This document shows, piece by piece, positions 41,950 through 50,942 of a DNA stretch of 64,000 nucleotides; the first letter of the stretch is position 1, and each line of letters starts with the position of its first letter. The translations under genes were made by a program, and so were the position numbers. This DNA comes from Flavobacterium pectinovorum. GTDB lineage: Bacteria > Bacteroidota > Bacteroidia > Flavobacteriales > Flavobacteriaceae. The stretch is taken from assembly GCF_022802975.1 (NCBI RefSeq), contig NZ_JAFEVZ010000005.1, forward strand, positions 1-64,000, in the 5' to 3' direction. The notes below the pieces were generated by a model that had not been told where the DNA came from, ran no database searches, and worked only from the letters and a program-made list of their open reading frames with translations.

Positions 41950-42111
41950 CTAAATCTTTCTTCTGCCGCTAATTAATGACAGCAAAAACAATACAATGAA
42001 TATAAAGAATAAGACTTTAGCGATACTTGCGGCTCCGGCAGCGATACCGCCAAAACCAAATATCCCGGCTACTATTGCCAGAATAATAAAAATGACTGTC
42101 CATCGTAACAT
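41950..42111 (-). CDS. DUF1328 small membrane protein (YtjA family)
   Basis: This is a 53-residue protein starting MLRWTVIFIILAIVAGIFGF and ending LLSLISGRRKI, with a central GGIAAGAASIAKVLFF. It is two membrane helices joined by a small-residue turn, the exact plan of the DUF1328/YtjA family, with the usual MLRW start and GRR end. These small proteins are often found among stress genes, and their function is unknown. A hairpin terminator follows the stop by about 20 bases. Confidence 0.9.
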   Translation of the reverse strand: MLRWTVIFIILAIVAGIFGFGGIAAGAASIAKVLFFIFIVLFLLSLISGRRKI

Positions 42112-42238
42112 AATCTTGATTTTTTAGTTAATACTGATTTTGTTTGTTATACCAAATTTCCCTCTTTAACACGAATTAGATTAACTCAAAACGTTATTTT
42201 TTTATCGCTATCGAATGTTATTCTTAATCTGGATTAAG

Positions 42239-42267
42239 TTGGTTTTAGCTTTTAAGAACTATTTTTG
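42239..42267 (+). promoter_or_regulatory. promoter of the degenerate-receiver gene
   Basis: TTG (42239-42241), 18 bases, TATTTTTG (42260-42267) fits the consensus. It gives a leader of about 15 bases before the ATG at 42287 and rules out the longer frame from 42215. Confidence 0.65.
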
Positions 42268-42286
42268 TAATGAAAACTATGGCATT

Positions 42287-42601
42287 ATGAAAAAATATGA
42301 CTTTTTAATATTAGGTAAAAATCAACCGATACTTGAAATTTTACTTCGGTTAGTAAATGCCAATGAAAACTGGAGTGCAGTTGGATTTAATGATGAAAAA
42401 TTAGCTCAGGATTACTTTTTACAGCATAATGTTGATTTTGTTTTGTTAAGTTCTGCTATTGAGGATCATATCGAAAAAGAATTTACCGCATTTTGTTTAA
42501 AAGCCCATCCCGGAGTTGAGATCATAGAACATTTTGGTGGCGGAAGCGGATTGCTTCAGTCTGAAATTTATGACCGTTTGCATAAAAAAGGAGAACTTTA
42601 A
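42287..42601 (+). CDS. degenerate receiver-like protein
   Basis: The 104-residue protein looks like a response-regulator receiver that cannot be phosphorylated. YDFLILGKNQPILEILLRLV stands where the first strand and acid pair should be (Lys-Asn-Gln instead of Asp-Asp), and VDFVLLSSAIEDH has Ser in place of the acceptor Asp. The final segment EIIEHFGGGSGLLQSEI differs from normal receivers. The start follows from the promoter. The gene is one base away from the 2H phosphoesterase gene, so the two are co-translated. Confidence 0.65.
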   Translation: MKKYDFLILGKNQPILEILLRLVNANENWSAVGFNDEKLAQDYFLQHNVDFVLLSSAIEDHIEKEFTAFCLKAHPGVEIIEHFGGGSGLLQSEIYDRLHKKGEL

Positions 42602-42602
42602 G

Positions 42603-43166
42603 ATGGAGAAAAAGTATTCAGTTGCGATTTATCCTTCGCAGGATGTTATTGATTCGGTCAAAACAATGAAGGAATGTTTAAAAAGCAAAATCAACTGGTA
42701 CAACAGCTGTAACTCTACTGCACATATTACAATCTGCGAATTCAACCTTGACGATTCACAAATCGATACATACAAACAAAAACTTTTTAAAACCTGCGAT
42801 ACTTTTACGCCTTTCCCCGTTTATCTGGATCATTTTTCGTTTTATGAAAACAGCGGGGCCTTTTTTATTGCTCCCAATGAAACTTCGAAAAATAATCTGA
42901 AACCAGTCATGAAAAAGATTCAGGAAACTTTGAAATCTTTAAAACTAAAAAAAAGCGACGATCCGCACCTGTCGATTGGCAGAAAACTTACATCAGAAAA
43001 TCTTAAAATAGCATCACAGCTTTTTACTACTATTGAAATTGATTTTTTGTGTAAAGAAATTGTTTTGCGGGAATTAGATCCGGTTAAAAAACAGTTTTTT
43101 GTTATTGATACTTTTTCATTTAACGGAAATTCACAGCCTGAATTTGTTCAGGGAAGTTTGTTTTAA
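42603..43166 (+). CDS. 2'-5' RNA ligase-like 2H phosphoesterase
   Basis: The 187-residue protein has two His-x-Thr/Ser motifs: TAHITICEF (about 40) and DPHLSIGRK (about 120). These are the catalytic pairs of LigT/2H phosphoesterases that open or form 2',5' or cyclic phosphate bonds. Both are intact. The natural substrate could be an RNA end, a cyclic nucleotide or ADP-ribose cyclic phosphate. The start at 42603 comes right after the stop of the receiver-like gene; a longer frame from 42534 overlaps it and is not favoured. Confidence 0.85.
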   Translation: MEKKYSVAIYPSQDVIDSVKTMKECLKSKINWYNSCNSTAHITICEFNLDDSQIDTYKQKLFKTCDTFTPFPVYLDHFSFYENSGAFFIAPNETSKNNLKPVMKKIQETLKSLKLKKSDDPHLSIGRKLTSENLKIASQLFTTIEIDFLCKEIVLRELDPVKKQFFVIDTFSFNGNSQPEFVQGSLF

Positions 43167-43285
43167 ACCGCTAAGTCCGCTAAGGTTTACGCAAGGTTCG
43201 TAATTTTTTTTAATCTCGCAAAATCGCAGAGTCTATTTTTTCGTGACTTTGCGTCTTTGCGTAAACCTTAGCGGACTTAGCGGTT
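43166..43285. repeat. 29-bp perfect inverted repeat, CGCTAAGTCCGC family
   Basis: AACCGCTAAGTCCGCTAAGG (43166-43185) and the nine bases after it are repeated inverted and without mismatch at 43257-43285. The 62-base middle contains CGCAAAATCGCAGAG and GACTTTGCGTCTTTGCG, further pieces of the same intergenic repeat type. It lies between converging genes and starts on the stop codon of the 2H gene. Confidence 0.85.
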
Positions 43286-43367
43286 AAATCACCACAAAGT
43301 TTAGTAACCTGAAACAAAAAAGCAGAAACCTTAAACTCTAATTTGATTCTGATTTAATCCAAAAACA

Positions 43368-43397
43368 AAACCCGATAAGCTAAAACTTATCGGGTTT
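43368..43397. terminator. terminator of the PepSY-like gene
   Basis: AAACCCGATAAG and CTTATCGGGTTT are perfect arms around a 6-base loop. Confidence 0.8.
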
Positions 43398-43434
43398 CTC
43401 GTTTAAATATCTGAATTAGTAAGTAAGCTCATTT

Positions 43435-43908
43435 TTAATTTTTTTCGATACTCACATCGAACCCTCCGTTTTTATCAAAAATGAGATCGTAAAACTTTGA
43501 ATCTTTTTCAATCCCAACTTCATAAGTCGTTTTGTTTTTGTCATCCACTACTACTGCAATTTCTTTTATCGCCTTCGCTGGATAATTTTTTTTCAGATAA
43601 GTTTGTGCTTTAGCAGGCAGCTGATTTAAAGGAATCTGTAGTTCATACGCTTTCATATTGCCCAGATTATCATAAATCGCCAATGCTTTTGTAGTATTGT
43701 TTACATTGTATTTCCCTTCATAACGAATTTCATCATTATCATCGCCCACATATTCTTCAGACCAGACCACTATTTTTCCAGGGTATTCTTTTTCAAAAGC
43801 AATTCTTACCAGTTCAGGAGGAATTACAGTTTTTTTCATATTCGTTCCCTCCTGTGCCATTAAAAAACCAAAGCTTAACAGAGCGAAAACTAAAAAGACT
43901 CTTCTCAT
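43435..43908 (-). CDS. exported PepSY-like domain protein
   Basis: The 157-residue protein has a signal peptide (1-19, ending FLMAQ) and two beta-lactamase-inhibitor/PepSY-like units: PPELVRIAFEKEYPGK (about 30) and LPAKAQTYLKKNYPAKAIKE (about 97), each followed by strands. Such proteins sit in the periplasm or on the surface of Bacteroidetes, and their role is uncertain. It is a single gene ending at a terminator. Confidence 0.82.
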   Translation of the reverse strand: MRRVFLVFALLSFGFLMAQEGTNMKKTVIPPELVRIAFEKEYPGKIVVWSEEYVGDDNDEIRYEGKYNVNNTTKALAIYDNLGNMKAYELQIPLNQLPAKAQTYLKKNYPAKAIKEIAVVVDDKNKTTYEVGIEKDSKFYDLIFDKNGGFDVSIEKN

Positions 43909-44050
43909 TTTTTTATCATTAAAGAATTAATAAACTCAAAAAAAACAGTAATAAATTTACTACTTATAAATGAATTAAAAATGAAGTTTCTAATAAATTT
44001 TAGAATCTTAAGGAAAATTAAAGAATGTTTAAACTGAAAATTAATGAATC

Positions 44051-44092
44051 AAAAAAGCCTGCAGGAAATAAATCTTAGCAGGCTTCTTTTTT
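44051..44092. terminator. terminator between the PepSY-like gene region and the LytTR operon
   Basis: AAAAAAGCCTGC pairs with GCAGGCTTCTTTTTT, one base bulged. It follows the LytTR regulator's stop by about 40 bases on the minus strand. Confidence 0.8.
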
Positions 44093-44129
44093 GAAATAAT
44101 TGAATTAGTAAGCATTTATTTCTGAACTT

Positions 44130-44840
44130 TTATATATGGTCTTTATTCTTCAGTCTTTCTGTCAATTCTCTTCGATAGGTAATACCAACCGGAAGTTTTT
44201 CATTCTTTATCACAACAAAATCTTTTTCGCTTTCTTCAATTTTATCCAATGCGACGATATACGATTTATGAATACGCATAAAATTCTTCTCTGGCAGGCA
44301 TTTTTCAAATTCAGCAGTTGTGATAGAAGCCAGATAGATTCTTTTTAAAGTGTACAGCTTCACATAATTGCCAAAACTTTGTGCAAACAAAAGCTGGTCT
44401 AATTCGATATCCATAAAATACCCATCGACTTTTACACTAACCGAATTGATTACTTCCTCTTCCCTGCTTTTTACATTTTCTGTTGCAAAAAAACGGTCAA
44501 TAGCTTTTAAAAACCTTGGAAAATAAATAGGTTTCAAAAGATAATCAATCACACCGTAATCATAGCTTTCCAAAGCAAATTCAGAATAGGCAGTGGTTAA
44601 AATCGTTTTGGGATGTGTTGGAATAATCTTCAGTAATTCCATTCCTGAAATCTCTGGCATATTGATATCCAGAAACATCAGATCGACTTTATTTTCACGA
44701 AGATAATCCATAGCCTCTACTCCATTGTAGCCCTGAAAAACAAGCTCCAGCTGTGGATTCTGTTTGATGTAATTAGCCAGAACATAATGCGCTGCCGGCT
44801 CATCATCAACGATAATGCATTTTTTAGTCTCCTTCATCAT
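44130..44840 (-). CDS. LytTR-family response regulator
   Basis: The 236-residue protein has a receiver (DDEPAAH, acceptor Asp in LMFLDINMPEISG, about 55) and a C-terminal LytTR DNA-binding domain (about 130-230) with FAQSFGNYVKLYT and FMRIHKSYIVALDKI, the typical H-K-S-Y/F pattern. It is read with the sensor kinase gene (4-base overlap), and both lie divergent from the efflux operon at 46034, which is its most likely target. Confidence 0.94.
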   Translation of the reverse strand: MMKETKKCIIVDDEPAAHYVLANYIKQNPQLELVFQGYNGVEAMDYLRENKVDLMFLDINMPEISGMELLKIIPTHPKTILTTAYSEFALESYDYGVIDYLLKPIYFPRFLKAIDRFFATENVKSREEEVINSVSVKVDGYFMDIELDQLLFAQSFGNYVKLYTLKRIYLASITTAEFEKCLPEKNFMRIHKSYIVALDKIEESEKDFVVIKNEKLPVGITYRRELTERLKNKDHI

Positions 44841-45880
44841 ACAAACTTTTTCAGTTGTAATTTCAAATCAATGATGTAGGTATTTTTATCTTCCTGAATA
44901 TTCAATTTATATTCTTTTCCATAAATCAGGTTCAGTCTTTCAATCGTATTTTTTAAGCCAATTTTAGTAGAAACCACATCGGTTTTCTTTGGAATAGAGT
45001 TGACGACATGCAGATGCAGCAGTCCGTTTTCAACGGTAATAATAATACGCACAAAACATTTTTCGATGGCACAGGTTCCGTGTTTAAAGGCATTTTCTAT
45101 AAAGGCAATCAGCAGCATTGGCGATACTTTATAGGCATTTTCGTTGTCAATTTTACAATCGTACGTAATGTCACAACGATATCCTACTCGCTCTTTTTCG
45201 AGTTGAATGTAACTGTTTATAAATTCCAGTTCATCTTCAAGTGATACACATTGTTTGTTGTTGCTTTCGAGCTGATAACGCATCAGTTGTGATACTTTCA
45301 TGATCAGATCCGGCGTTCTTTCGGGAAATTCTAAACTAATCCCGTAAAGCGTATTGAAGGTATTGAATAAAAAATGCGGGTTCAGCTGTCCTTTCAGTGA
45401 ATTCAGCTGCATTTGATTGAACAACAGCGTTTCGTCTGTCTGTTTTTTATTGATTCTGTAAAACTTAAAAACAATTATCGGACTTAAAATACAAACCAAA
45501 GTTCCTAATACGCTCGCCAGCTGATACACATAACTGCGTTGGTGCGAATTCTGATATAGATGACAATTAGCAAACATACTTAATGATGTAATCTGATATA
45601 AAACAAGCGAAAAAAGGAATACCGCTACAAGAGTCAGAAATACATAAGTCAATGGTCTTTTGCCTTTAAATAAAACCGGAAGTATAAAAAACCGGTTAAA
45701 CTGGGCATGCATGTATAAAATACAGTAGAAAAAAATCCCCATTAAAATGGATATGAAAGAACTGAAAAGCATCCAGTCATTTTTTAGGGTATAAACCGTG
45801 AATGAAAAAAGAACGACGGCAATTTCCTGCCACCATTTGTTTTCCATCATGTTGTTTAACTTTTTATTCATTTTCTGCAC
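44837..45880 (-). CDS. LytS/YehU-type sensor histidine kinase
   Basis: The 347-residue membrane kinase has about four membrane segments (to about 150) and a His_kinase domain with LNPHFLFNTFNTL (phospho-His, about 172). The HATPase part has LLIAFIENAFKHG (about 255) and KIGLKNTIERL. There is no periplasmic sensor domain, so it senses the membrane or a ligand there. It forms a pair with the overlapping LytTR regulator and sits divergently next to the efflux genes. Confidence 0.93.
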   Translation of the reverse strand: MQKMNKKLNNMMENKWWQEIAVVLFSFTVYTLKNDWMLFSSFISILMGIFFYCILYMHAQFNRFFILPVLFKGKRPLTYVFLTLVAVFLFSLVLYQITSLSMFANCHLYQNSHQRSYVYQLASVLGTLVCILSPIIVFKFYRINKKQTDETLLFNQMQLNSLKGQLNPHFLFNTFNTLYGISLEFPERTPDLIMKVSQLMRYQLESNNKQCVSLEDELEFINSYIQLEKERVGYRCDITYDCKIDNENAYKVSPMLLIAFIENAFKHGTCAIEKCFVRIIITVENGLLHLHVVNSIPKKTDVVSTKIGLKNTIERLNLIYGKEYKLNIQEDKNTYIIDLKLQLKKFV

Positions 45881-46033
45881 TTAAATAGTTTACAAAGTAC
45901 GAACAATTATTCAAATACTATTTCCAAAAAATGACAAATTCAATTGGTCATTTATTAGTGCAGTACATCACTTAACATGACTTTTATCAATAGAAGAGAA
46001 ATAAATTTGGGCTATAATTTCACACTTTGGTTT

Positions 46034-47419
46034 ATGTATTTCAAAAAAATTACTTTACTATTTTTCCTGATTTTTGCCATAAACGGTCATTCTCAAACCT
46101 TGTCTTTAAAGGACGCCATAAAAACAGGGCTTGAAAATTACGGTTCAGTCAGAGCAAAAAACAACTATACGAATGCTTCTCGCGAGACTCTAAAACAATC
46201 CAAACGCGATTATTTACCTAACTTAAATTTATCAGCGCAGCAGGATTACGGAACCGTAAACGGGCAAAACGGACCATTATATGGTTTTGGAGGTCTGGGC
46301 GTTGCTTCTTCAGGGCTTCCGTTACCAGAACAAAACTGGAACTCGGCTTTTGGCGCACTTTATCTGGTAAACATGAACTGGGATTTTTTCACTTTCGGAA
46401 AAGCAAAGGAAAAAATCAACCTGTCTAAAATTGATGTTCAGACCAAAGAAAAAGACCTGAATCAGGAGAATTTCCAGCTGGAAATTAAAATCTCAGCCGC
46501 TTATCTCAATTTATTGGCAAGCCAAAGATTACTCATTTCACAACAGAAGAATTTAAACCGTGCCGAAGTTTTCAAAAGAACCGCCGCAGCAAGAGTCAAA
46601 AACGGATTACTGGCCGGAGTGGATTCGACTTTGGCTACAGCCGAAGTTTCGAAAGCCAAAATGGCTCTGAATCTGGCTAAAAATTTCGTTAAGGAACAAA
46701 ACAATAAACTGGTCGATTTAATGGGCGTTGCGCCTCAGGATTTTGTTACTGATACGATTTTTGTTACACAGATTCCAAAAGAACTTGTACAACAAAATAG
46801 TGTAACTGATAGCCTTCACCCATTATTGCAATTGTATAAAACGAGAATTGATTACAGCAACCAGCAGGTCAAATTGTACAAACGTTTTTATTATCCTACC
46901 ATGAGTGCGTTTGGTGTGTTGCAAACCCGGGCTTCAGGATTTGATTCCTCTTATGCGACTGATCAGACTGCTTTTAACCGAAATTACTGGGATGGCGTCA
47001 ATCCGGATCGCACTAACTATTTATTAGGAATTGGAATTACGTGGAATTTGACGACTCCTTTCAGAAGCAGTAAACAGGTCAGCGCACAAAAATTTGTTTC
47101 TCAGGCTTTGCAGGAAGAATACAATCAGGCCGACAGGGAATTGAAGTCGCAATTGAATTTTGCCGAAGATAAAATAAAAATTACGTTGGAGAATTATTCC
47201 GAAGCGCCCATTCAGGTAAATGCAGCGCAAAGAGCATATCTGCAAAAATCGACTTTATACAAAAACGGATTAACAGACCTGACCGATCTGACCCAGACGA
47301 TTTACACACTAAACCGTGCCGAAATCGACCGTGACATTGTCAATAATAATGTATGGCAGTCCTATTTGCTAAAAGTAGCCGCAACAGGCAATTTTGACTT
47401 ATTTATAAATGAATTTTAA
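46034..47419 (+). CDS. TolC-type outer membrane efflux protein
   Basis: The 461-residue protein has a signal peptide (MYFKKITLLFFLIFAINGHSQ) and two long OEP helix-strand repeats that form the trans-outer-membrane channel: the first with NYGSVRAKNNYTNASRET, the second after DSLHPLLQLYKTRIDYSN. It ends TDLTDLTQTIYTLNRAEID. The start at 46034 gives a proper signal peptide, whereas the longer frame from 45977 does not. It leads the efflux operon, 12 bases ahead of the RND gene. Confidence 0.92.
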   Translation: MYFKKITLLFFLIFAINGHSQTLSLKDAIKTGLENYGSVRAKNNYTNASRETLKQSKRDYLPNLNLSAQQDYGTVNGQNGPLYGFGGLGVASSGLPLPEQNWNSAFGALYLVNMNWDFFTFGKAKEKINLSKIDVQTKEKDLNQENFQLEIKISAAYLNLLASQRLLISQQKNLNRAEVFKRTAAARVKNGLLAGVDSTLATAEVSKAKMALNLAKNFVKEQNNKLVDLMGVAPQDFVTDTIFVTQIPKELVQQNSVTDSLHPLLQLYKTRIDYSNQQVKLYKRFYYPTMSAFGVLQTRASGFDSSYATDQTAFNRNYWDGVNPDRTNYLLGIGITWNLTTPFRSSKQVSAQKFVSQALQEEYNQADRELKSQLNFAEDKIKITLENYSEAPIQVNAAQRAYLQKSTLYKNGLTDLTDLTQTIYTLNRAEIDRDIVNNNVWQSYLLKVAATGNFDLFINEF

Positions 47420-47431
47420 TTATAGCGCCTA

Positions 47432-50400
47432 ATGAATTTAATACGTTTTGCACTCCGCAAACCCATCTCGATATTGGTATTGGTGGCCGGTTTATTTTTC
47501 TTCGGAATTGGTGCCATCAAAGACATCAAGGTAGATATTCTTCCGAAAATGAATTTGCCTGTAATTTATATTGCGCATCCGTTTGGAGGATATACTCCGG
47601 ATCAGATGGAGGCTTATTTTGCCAAAAATTACGTAAACATCCTCCCTTTTGCCAATGGTATAAAATCGGTAGAAACCAAGAATATCCAGGGGTTGATGAT
47701 TATGAAATTAACCTATTACGAAAATACCAACATGGCGCAGGCTGCTGCCGAATTAGGAGCGCTTTCGAACCGAATTCAGGCGGCTTTTCCTCCGGGAACA
47801 CAGCCTCCGTTTATCATTCGTTTTGATGCTTCGTCATTACCGATTGGACAATTAGTTTTAAGCAGTAAAATACGTTCCAACAACGAATTGCAGGATTTGG
47901 CCAATGTTTATGTAAGAGCTTCGTTTACTTCGATTCCGGGTTTATTATCTCCGGCTCCCTTTGGCGGAAGCCCAAGAACAGTAGAGGTTAACGTTGATCC
48001 TGATTTACTGCGTTCACACAATATGACGCCCGATCAGATTGTGGAAGCGATTCGTATCAACAACCAGACAGCGCCATCCGGAAACGTGAGAATTGGCGAC
48101 ATCAATTACATTTCGCCTACCAATAATACGATTAAAGAAATTAAGGATTTTGAACAGATTCCGTTGTTTAAAGGCGGTGTTCAAAACCTGAAATTAGGCG
48201 ATGTTGCCACTGTAAAAGACGGTGCCGACGTGACCAACGGATATGCTTTGGTTAACGGAAAACGTTCGGTTTATATCAGTATTGCAAAAGCCGGAGACGC
48301 TTCGACCTGGGATGTGGTTCAGAAATTAAAATCGGAATTGCCTAAAATTCAGAGCACGCTTCCCGAAGACGTACAATTATCATACGAATTTGACCAGTCG
48401 GTTTATGTCATCAACTCGGTTAAAAGTTTGATTACAGAAGGAATCATCGGAGCGGTTTTAACCGGATTAATGGTTTTATTATTCTTAGGTGACAGGCGTG
48501 CAGCGTTAATCGTAATTCTGACGATTCCGATTTCGATTATTTCGGGAGTTTTATTTCTTAAACTATTCGGGCAGACCATCAACTTAATGTCCTTAAGCGG
48601 ACTTGCTCTGGCCATTGGAATTCTGGTGGATGAAAGTACCGTAACGATAGAAAATATTCACCAGCATCTCGATATGGGTAAACCAAAAGCACTCGCGATT
48701 TGGGATGCCTGTCAGGAAATTGCGTTGCCTAAATTATTGATTCTGCTTTGTATATTGGCGGTTTTTGCACCTGCCTTTACGATGGTCGGAATTCCGGGCG
48801 CCTTGTTCTTACCGTTGGCTTTGGCGATTGGATTCTCGATGGTTATTTCATTTTTATTGTCGCAGACTTTTGTACCTGTAATGGCAAACTGGCTGATGAA
48901 AGCACATCCGAAACACGATCATACACCTGAAATTACAGACGATGAAGCCGAATTTAACGCCTGCGGATTAACTCCGGAATCTGAGAAACAACTGATTACT
49001 CAGAAAAAAGATTATGTTGAAAGAACGGATACGGATGGAAACGGAAAAATCAGTGCTTTCGAACGTTTCAGAATTCGTTTTATGCGTACACTTGAACGAT
49101 TGTTCCCATACAAAAAAGCAGCTGCTTTAACGTATTTGATTCTGGCTACGACGCTTGCTATTGTATTTATTTCGTTCATCGGGAAAGATGTTTTTCCGAA
49201 AGTAAATTCAAGTCAGTTTCAATTGAGAATGCGTGCTCCCGACGGAACTCGTCTGGAACGTACCGAAGAAAAAGCCATTTTGGTACTGAAAGAACTGAAG
49301 AAAATGGTAGGCAATGAACACATCGGAATATCTTCTGTTTATGTGGGCCAGCACCCATCGCTGTTCTCGATTAACCCAATTTATTTGTTCATGGCGGGCT
49401 CGCATGAAGCTGTCTTTCAGGTGAGTTTAAAAGAATATCATGCCGACATGGATGATTTTAAAGATGAATTCAGGGCGAGAATCAAAAAGGTGCTGCCTGA
49501 TGTGAAACTAACTTTTGAACCGATCGAATTAACGGATAAGGTTTTGAGTCAGGGCTCTCCTACTCCAATCGAAATTCGAATTGCAGGAAAAGACAAAAAA
49601 CGAAATGAAACCTATGCGAATCAAATCGTTGAAAAATTACAGAAAATAGATTATTTCCGTGATGTACAGATTGGTCAGCCGATACATTATCCGGCAATGA
49701 ACATCGATATTGACAGAACCCGTGCTGCCGAACTGGGTGTTGACATGAATGATATTTCGCGTTCGCTGATTGCTTCGACATCATCGTCAAGATATACCGA
49801 AAAAAATACGTGGATTGACGAACGAACCGGTTTATCTGTAAACGTTCAGGTTCAGGTTCCGTTAAACCAAATGAAAAGCAAAACCGATATTGGAGAAATT
49901 CCGGTATTGAAAAACTCGCTTCGTCCTGTTTTAAGCGACGTAGCCAAAATTACACCCGGCTTTGTGAGCGGTGAAAATGACAATTTAGGGGCAATGCCAT
50001 ACATTACAGTTACAGCAAACATCAGTCAAACCGATTTGGGGACGGCGACTAAAGATGTGGCTGCAACTATCAGTACATTGGGCGAACTACCACGTGGCTT
50101 ATTTGTCACGCCTATTGGACTGAGTAAGGTATTGGAGGAAACATTAAGCAGTTTACAGGTAGGGTTGTTGGTTGCTATTTTTGTAATCTTCTTAATGTTG
50201 GCCGCTAATTTCCAGTCATTCAAAGTATCATTGGTGATTTTAACCACAGTTCCTGCAGTAGTTTTGGGAGCGCTGTTAATGCTGACCATTACAGGTTCAA
50301 CGCTGAATTTACAATCGTACATGGGAATTATCATGTCCGTTGGGGTTTCGATTGCAAATGCTGTTTTACTGGTTACCAATGCCGAACAGTTGCGAAAAAT

Positions 50401-50707
50401 AAACGGAAACGCTTTAGAGTCGGCCCGCGAAGCGGCGGCACTGCGTCTTCGTCCGATTATCATGACTTCGGTGGCGATGATTGCCGGAATGCTGCCAATG
50501 GCAATTGGTCATGGCGAAGGAGGCGATCAGGTTTCTCCATTGGGTAGAGCCGTAATTGGCGGACTGTTGTTTTCGACCTTTGCCGTATTATTAATTTTAC
50601 CGTTGATTTTCGCCTGGGCGCAGGAACATACCACAACACAATCTGTTTCCCTCGATCCTGAAGACGAAGAAAGCATTCATTATATTTCATCATTAAATAA
50701 GCCATAA
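47432..50707 (+). CDS. RND efflux permease with an EF-hand-like loop
   Basis: The 1091-residue permease of the AcrB/HAE type has twelve membrane helices. It uses proton flow to push drugs or metals through the TolC channel. TM1 is at about 10-30; the docking loops are at 35-335 and 580-870; TM4 has AIGILVDESTVTIENI with the proton-relay acid; TM10-12 are near 895-1065. The central cytoplasmic segment between TM6 and TM7 (about 490-550) is long and acidic and contains DTDGNGKISAFE (residues 533-544), a full 12-residue EF-hand calcium loop. It is in an operon with TolC and the adaptor. Confidence 0.94.
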   Translation: MNLIRFALRKPISILVLVAGLFFFGIGAIKDIKVDILPKMNLPVIYIAHPFGGYTPDQMEAYFAKNYVNILPFANGIKSVETKNIQGLMIMKLTYYENTNMAQAAAELGALSNRIQAAFPPGTQPPFIIRFDASSLPIGQLVLSSKIRSNNELQDLANVYVRASFTSIPGLLSPAPFGGSPRTVEVNVDPDLLRSHNMTPDQIVEAIRINNQTAPSGNVRIGDINYISPTNNTIKEIKDFEQIPLFKGGVQNLKLGDVATVKDGADVTNGYALVNGKRSVYISIAKAGDASTWDVVQKLKSELPKIQSTLPEDVQLSYEFDQSVYVINSVKSLITEGIIGAVLTGLMVLLFLGDRRAALIVILTIPISIISGVLFLKLFGQTINLMSLSGLALAIGILVDESTVTIENIHQHLDMGKPKALAIWDACQEIALPKLLILLCILAVFAPAFTMVGIPGALFLPLALAIGFSMVISFLLSQTFVPVMANWLMKAHPKHDHTPEITDDEAEFNACGLTPESEKQLITQKKDYVERTDTDGNGKISAFERFRIRFMRTLERLFPYKKAAALTYLILATTLAIVFISFIGKDVFPKVNSSQFQLRMRAPDGTRLERTEEKAILVLKELKKMVGNEHIGISSVYVGQHPSLFSINPIYLFMAGSHEAVFQVSLKEYHADMDDFKDEFRARIKKVLPDVKLTFEPIELTDKVLSQGSPTPIEIRIAGKDKKRNETYANQIVEKLQKIDYFRDVQIGQPIHYPAMNIDIDRTRAAELGVDMNDISRSLIASTSSSRYTEKNTWIDERTGLSVNVQVQVPLNQMKSKTDIGEIPVLKNSLRPVLSDVAKITPGFVSGENDNLGAMPYITVTANISQTDLGTATKDVAATISTLGELPRGLFVTPIGLSKVLEETLSSLQVGLLVAIFVIFLMLAANFQSFKVSLVILTTVPAVVLGALLMLTITGSTLNLQSYMGIIMSVGVSIANAVLLVTNAEQLRKINGNALESAREAAALRLRPIIMTSVAMIAGMLPMAIGHGEGGDQVSPLGRAVIGGLLFSTFAVLLILPLIFAWAQEHTTTQSVSLDPEDEESIHYISSLNKP

Positions 50708-50720
50708 AGTCGAAAGCCAT

Positions 50721-50910
50721 AACCCGTTGAGTGTAATTATTTTTTTAACACATAGAAACAATAGATTTAAGTTATAAATAAAAAAGGTAAAAGAAAAAAC
50801 TAGTTTTCACACATAGCTATGTGTATTGAAACAAGTGAAACGCCTTTACCCGTAAAGAAAAGCTATGATTCTATGTGTTAAATTAAATTTTATTCACTTT
50901 CACCCAAAAG
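50721..50910. repeat. long palindromic repeat inside the efflux operon
   Basis: Nested inverted repeats are centred near 50815: outer TTAACACATAGAAACAATAG (50745-50764) against 50863-50881, then GGTAAAAG / CTTTACC, and in the middle the perfect palindrome ACACATAGCTATGTGT (50809-50824). The ends carry AACCCGTTGAGTGTAAT (50721-50737) and CACTTTCACCCAAAAG, relatives of the 38995 element ends. It separates the RND and adaptor genes. Confidence 0.75.
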
Positions 50911-50942
50911 CTTAAAACATATTCATTATATAAAACCAAAAA

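Noticed and set aside
50026..50463. 145-codon minus-strand frame
   Set aside because: Antisense to the RND permease gene, whose codon structure explains the open frame.
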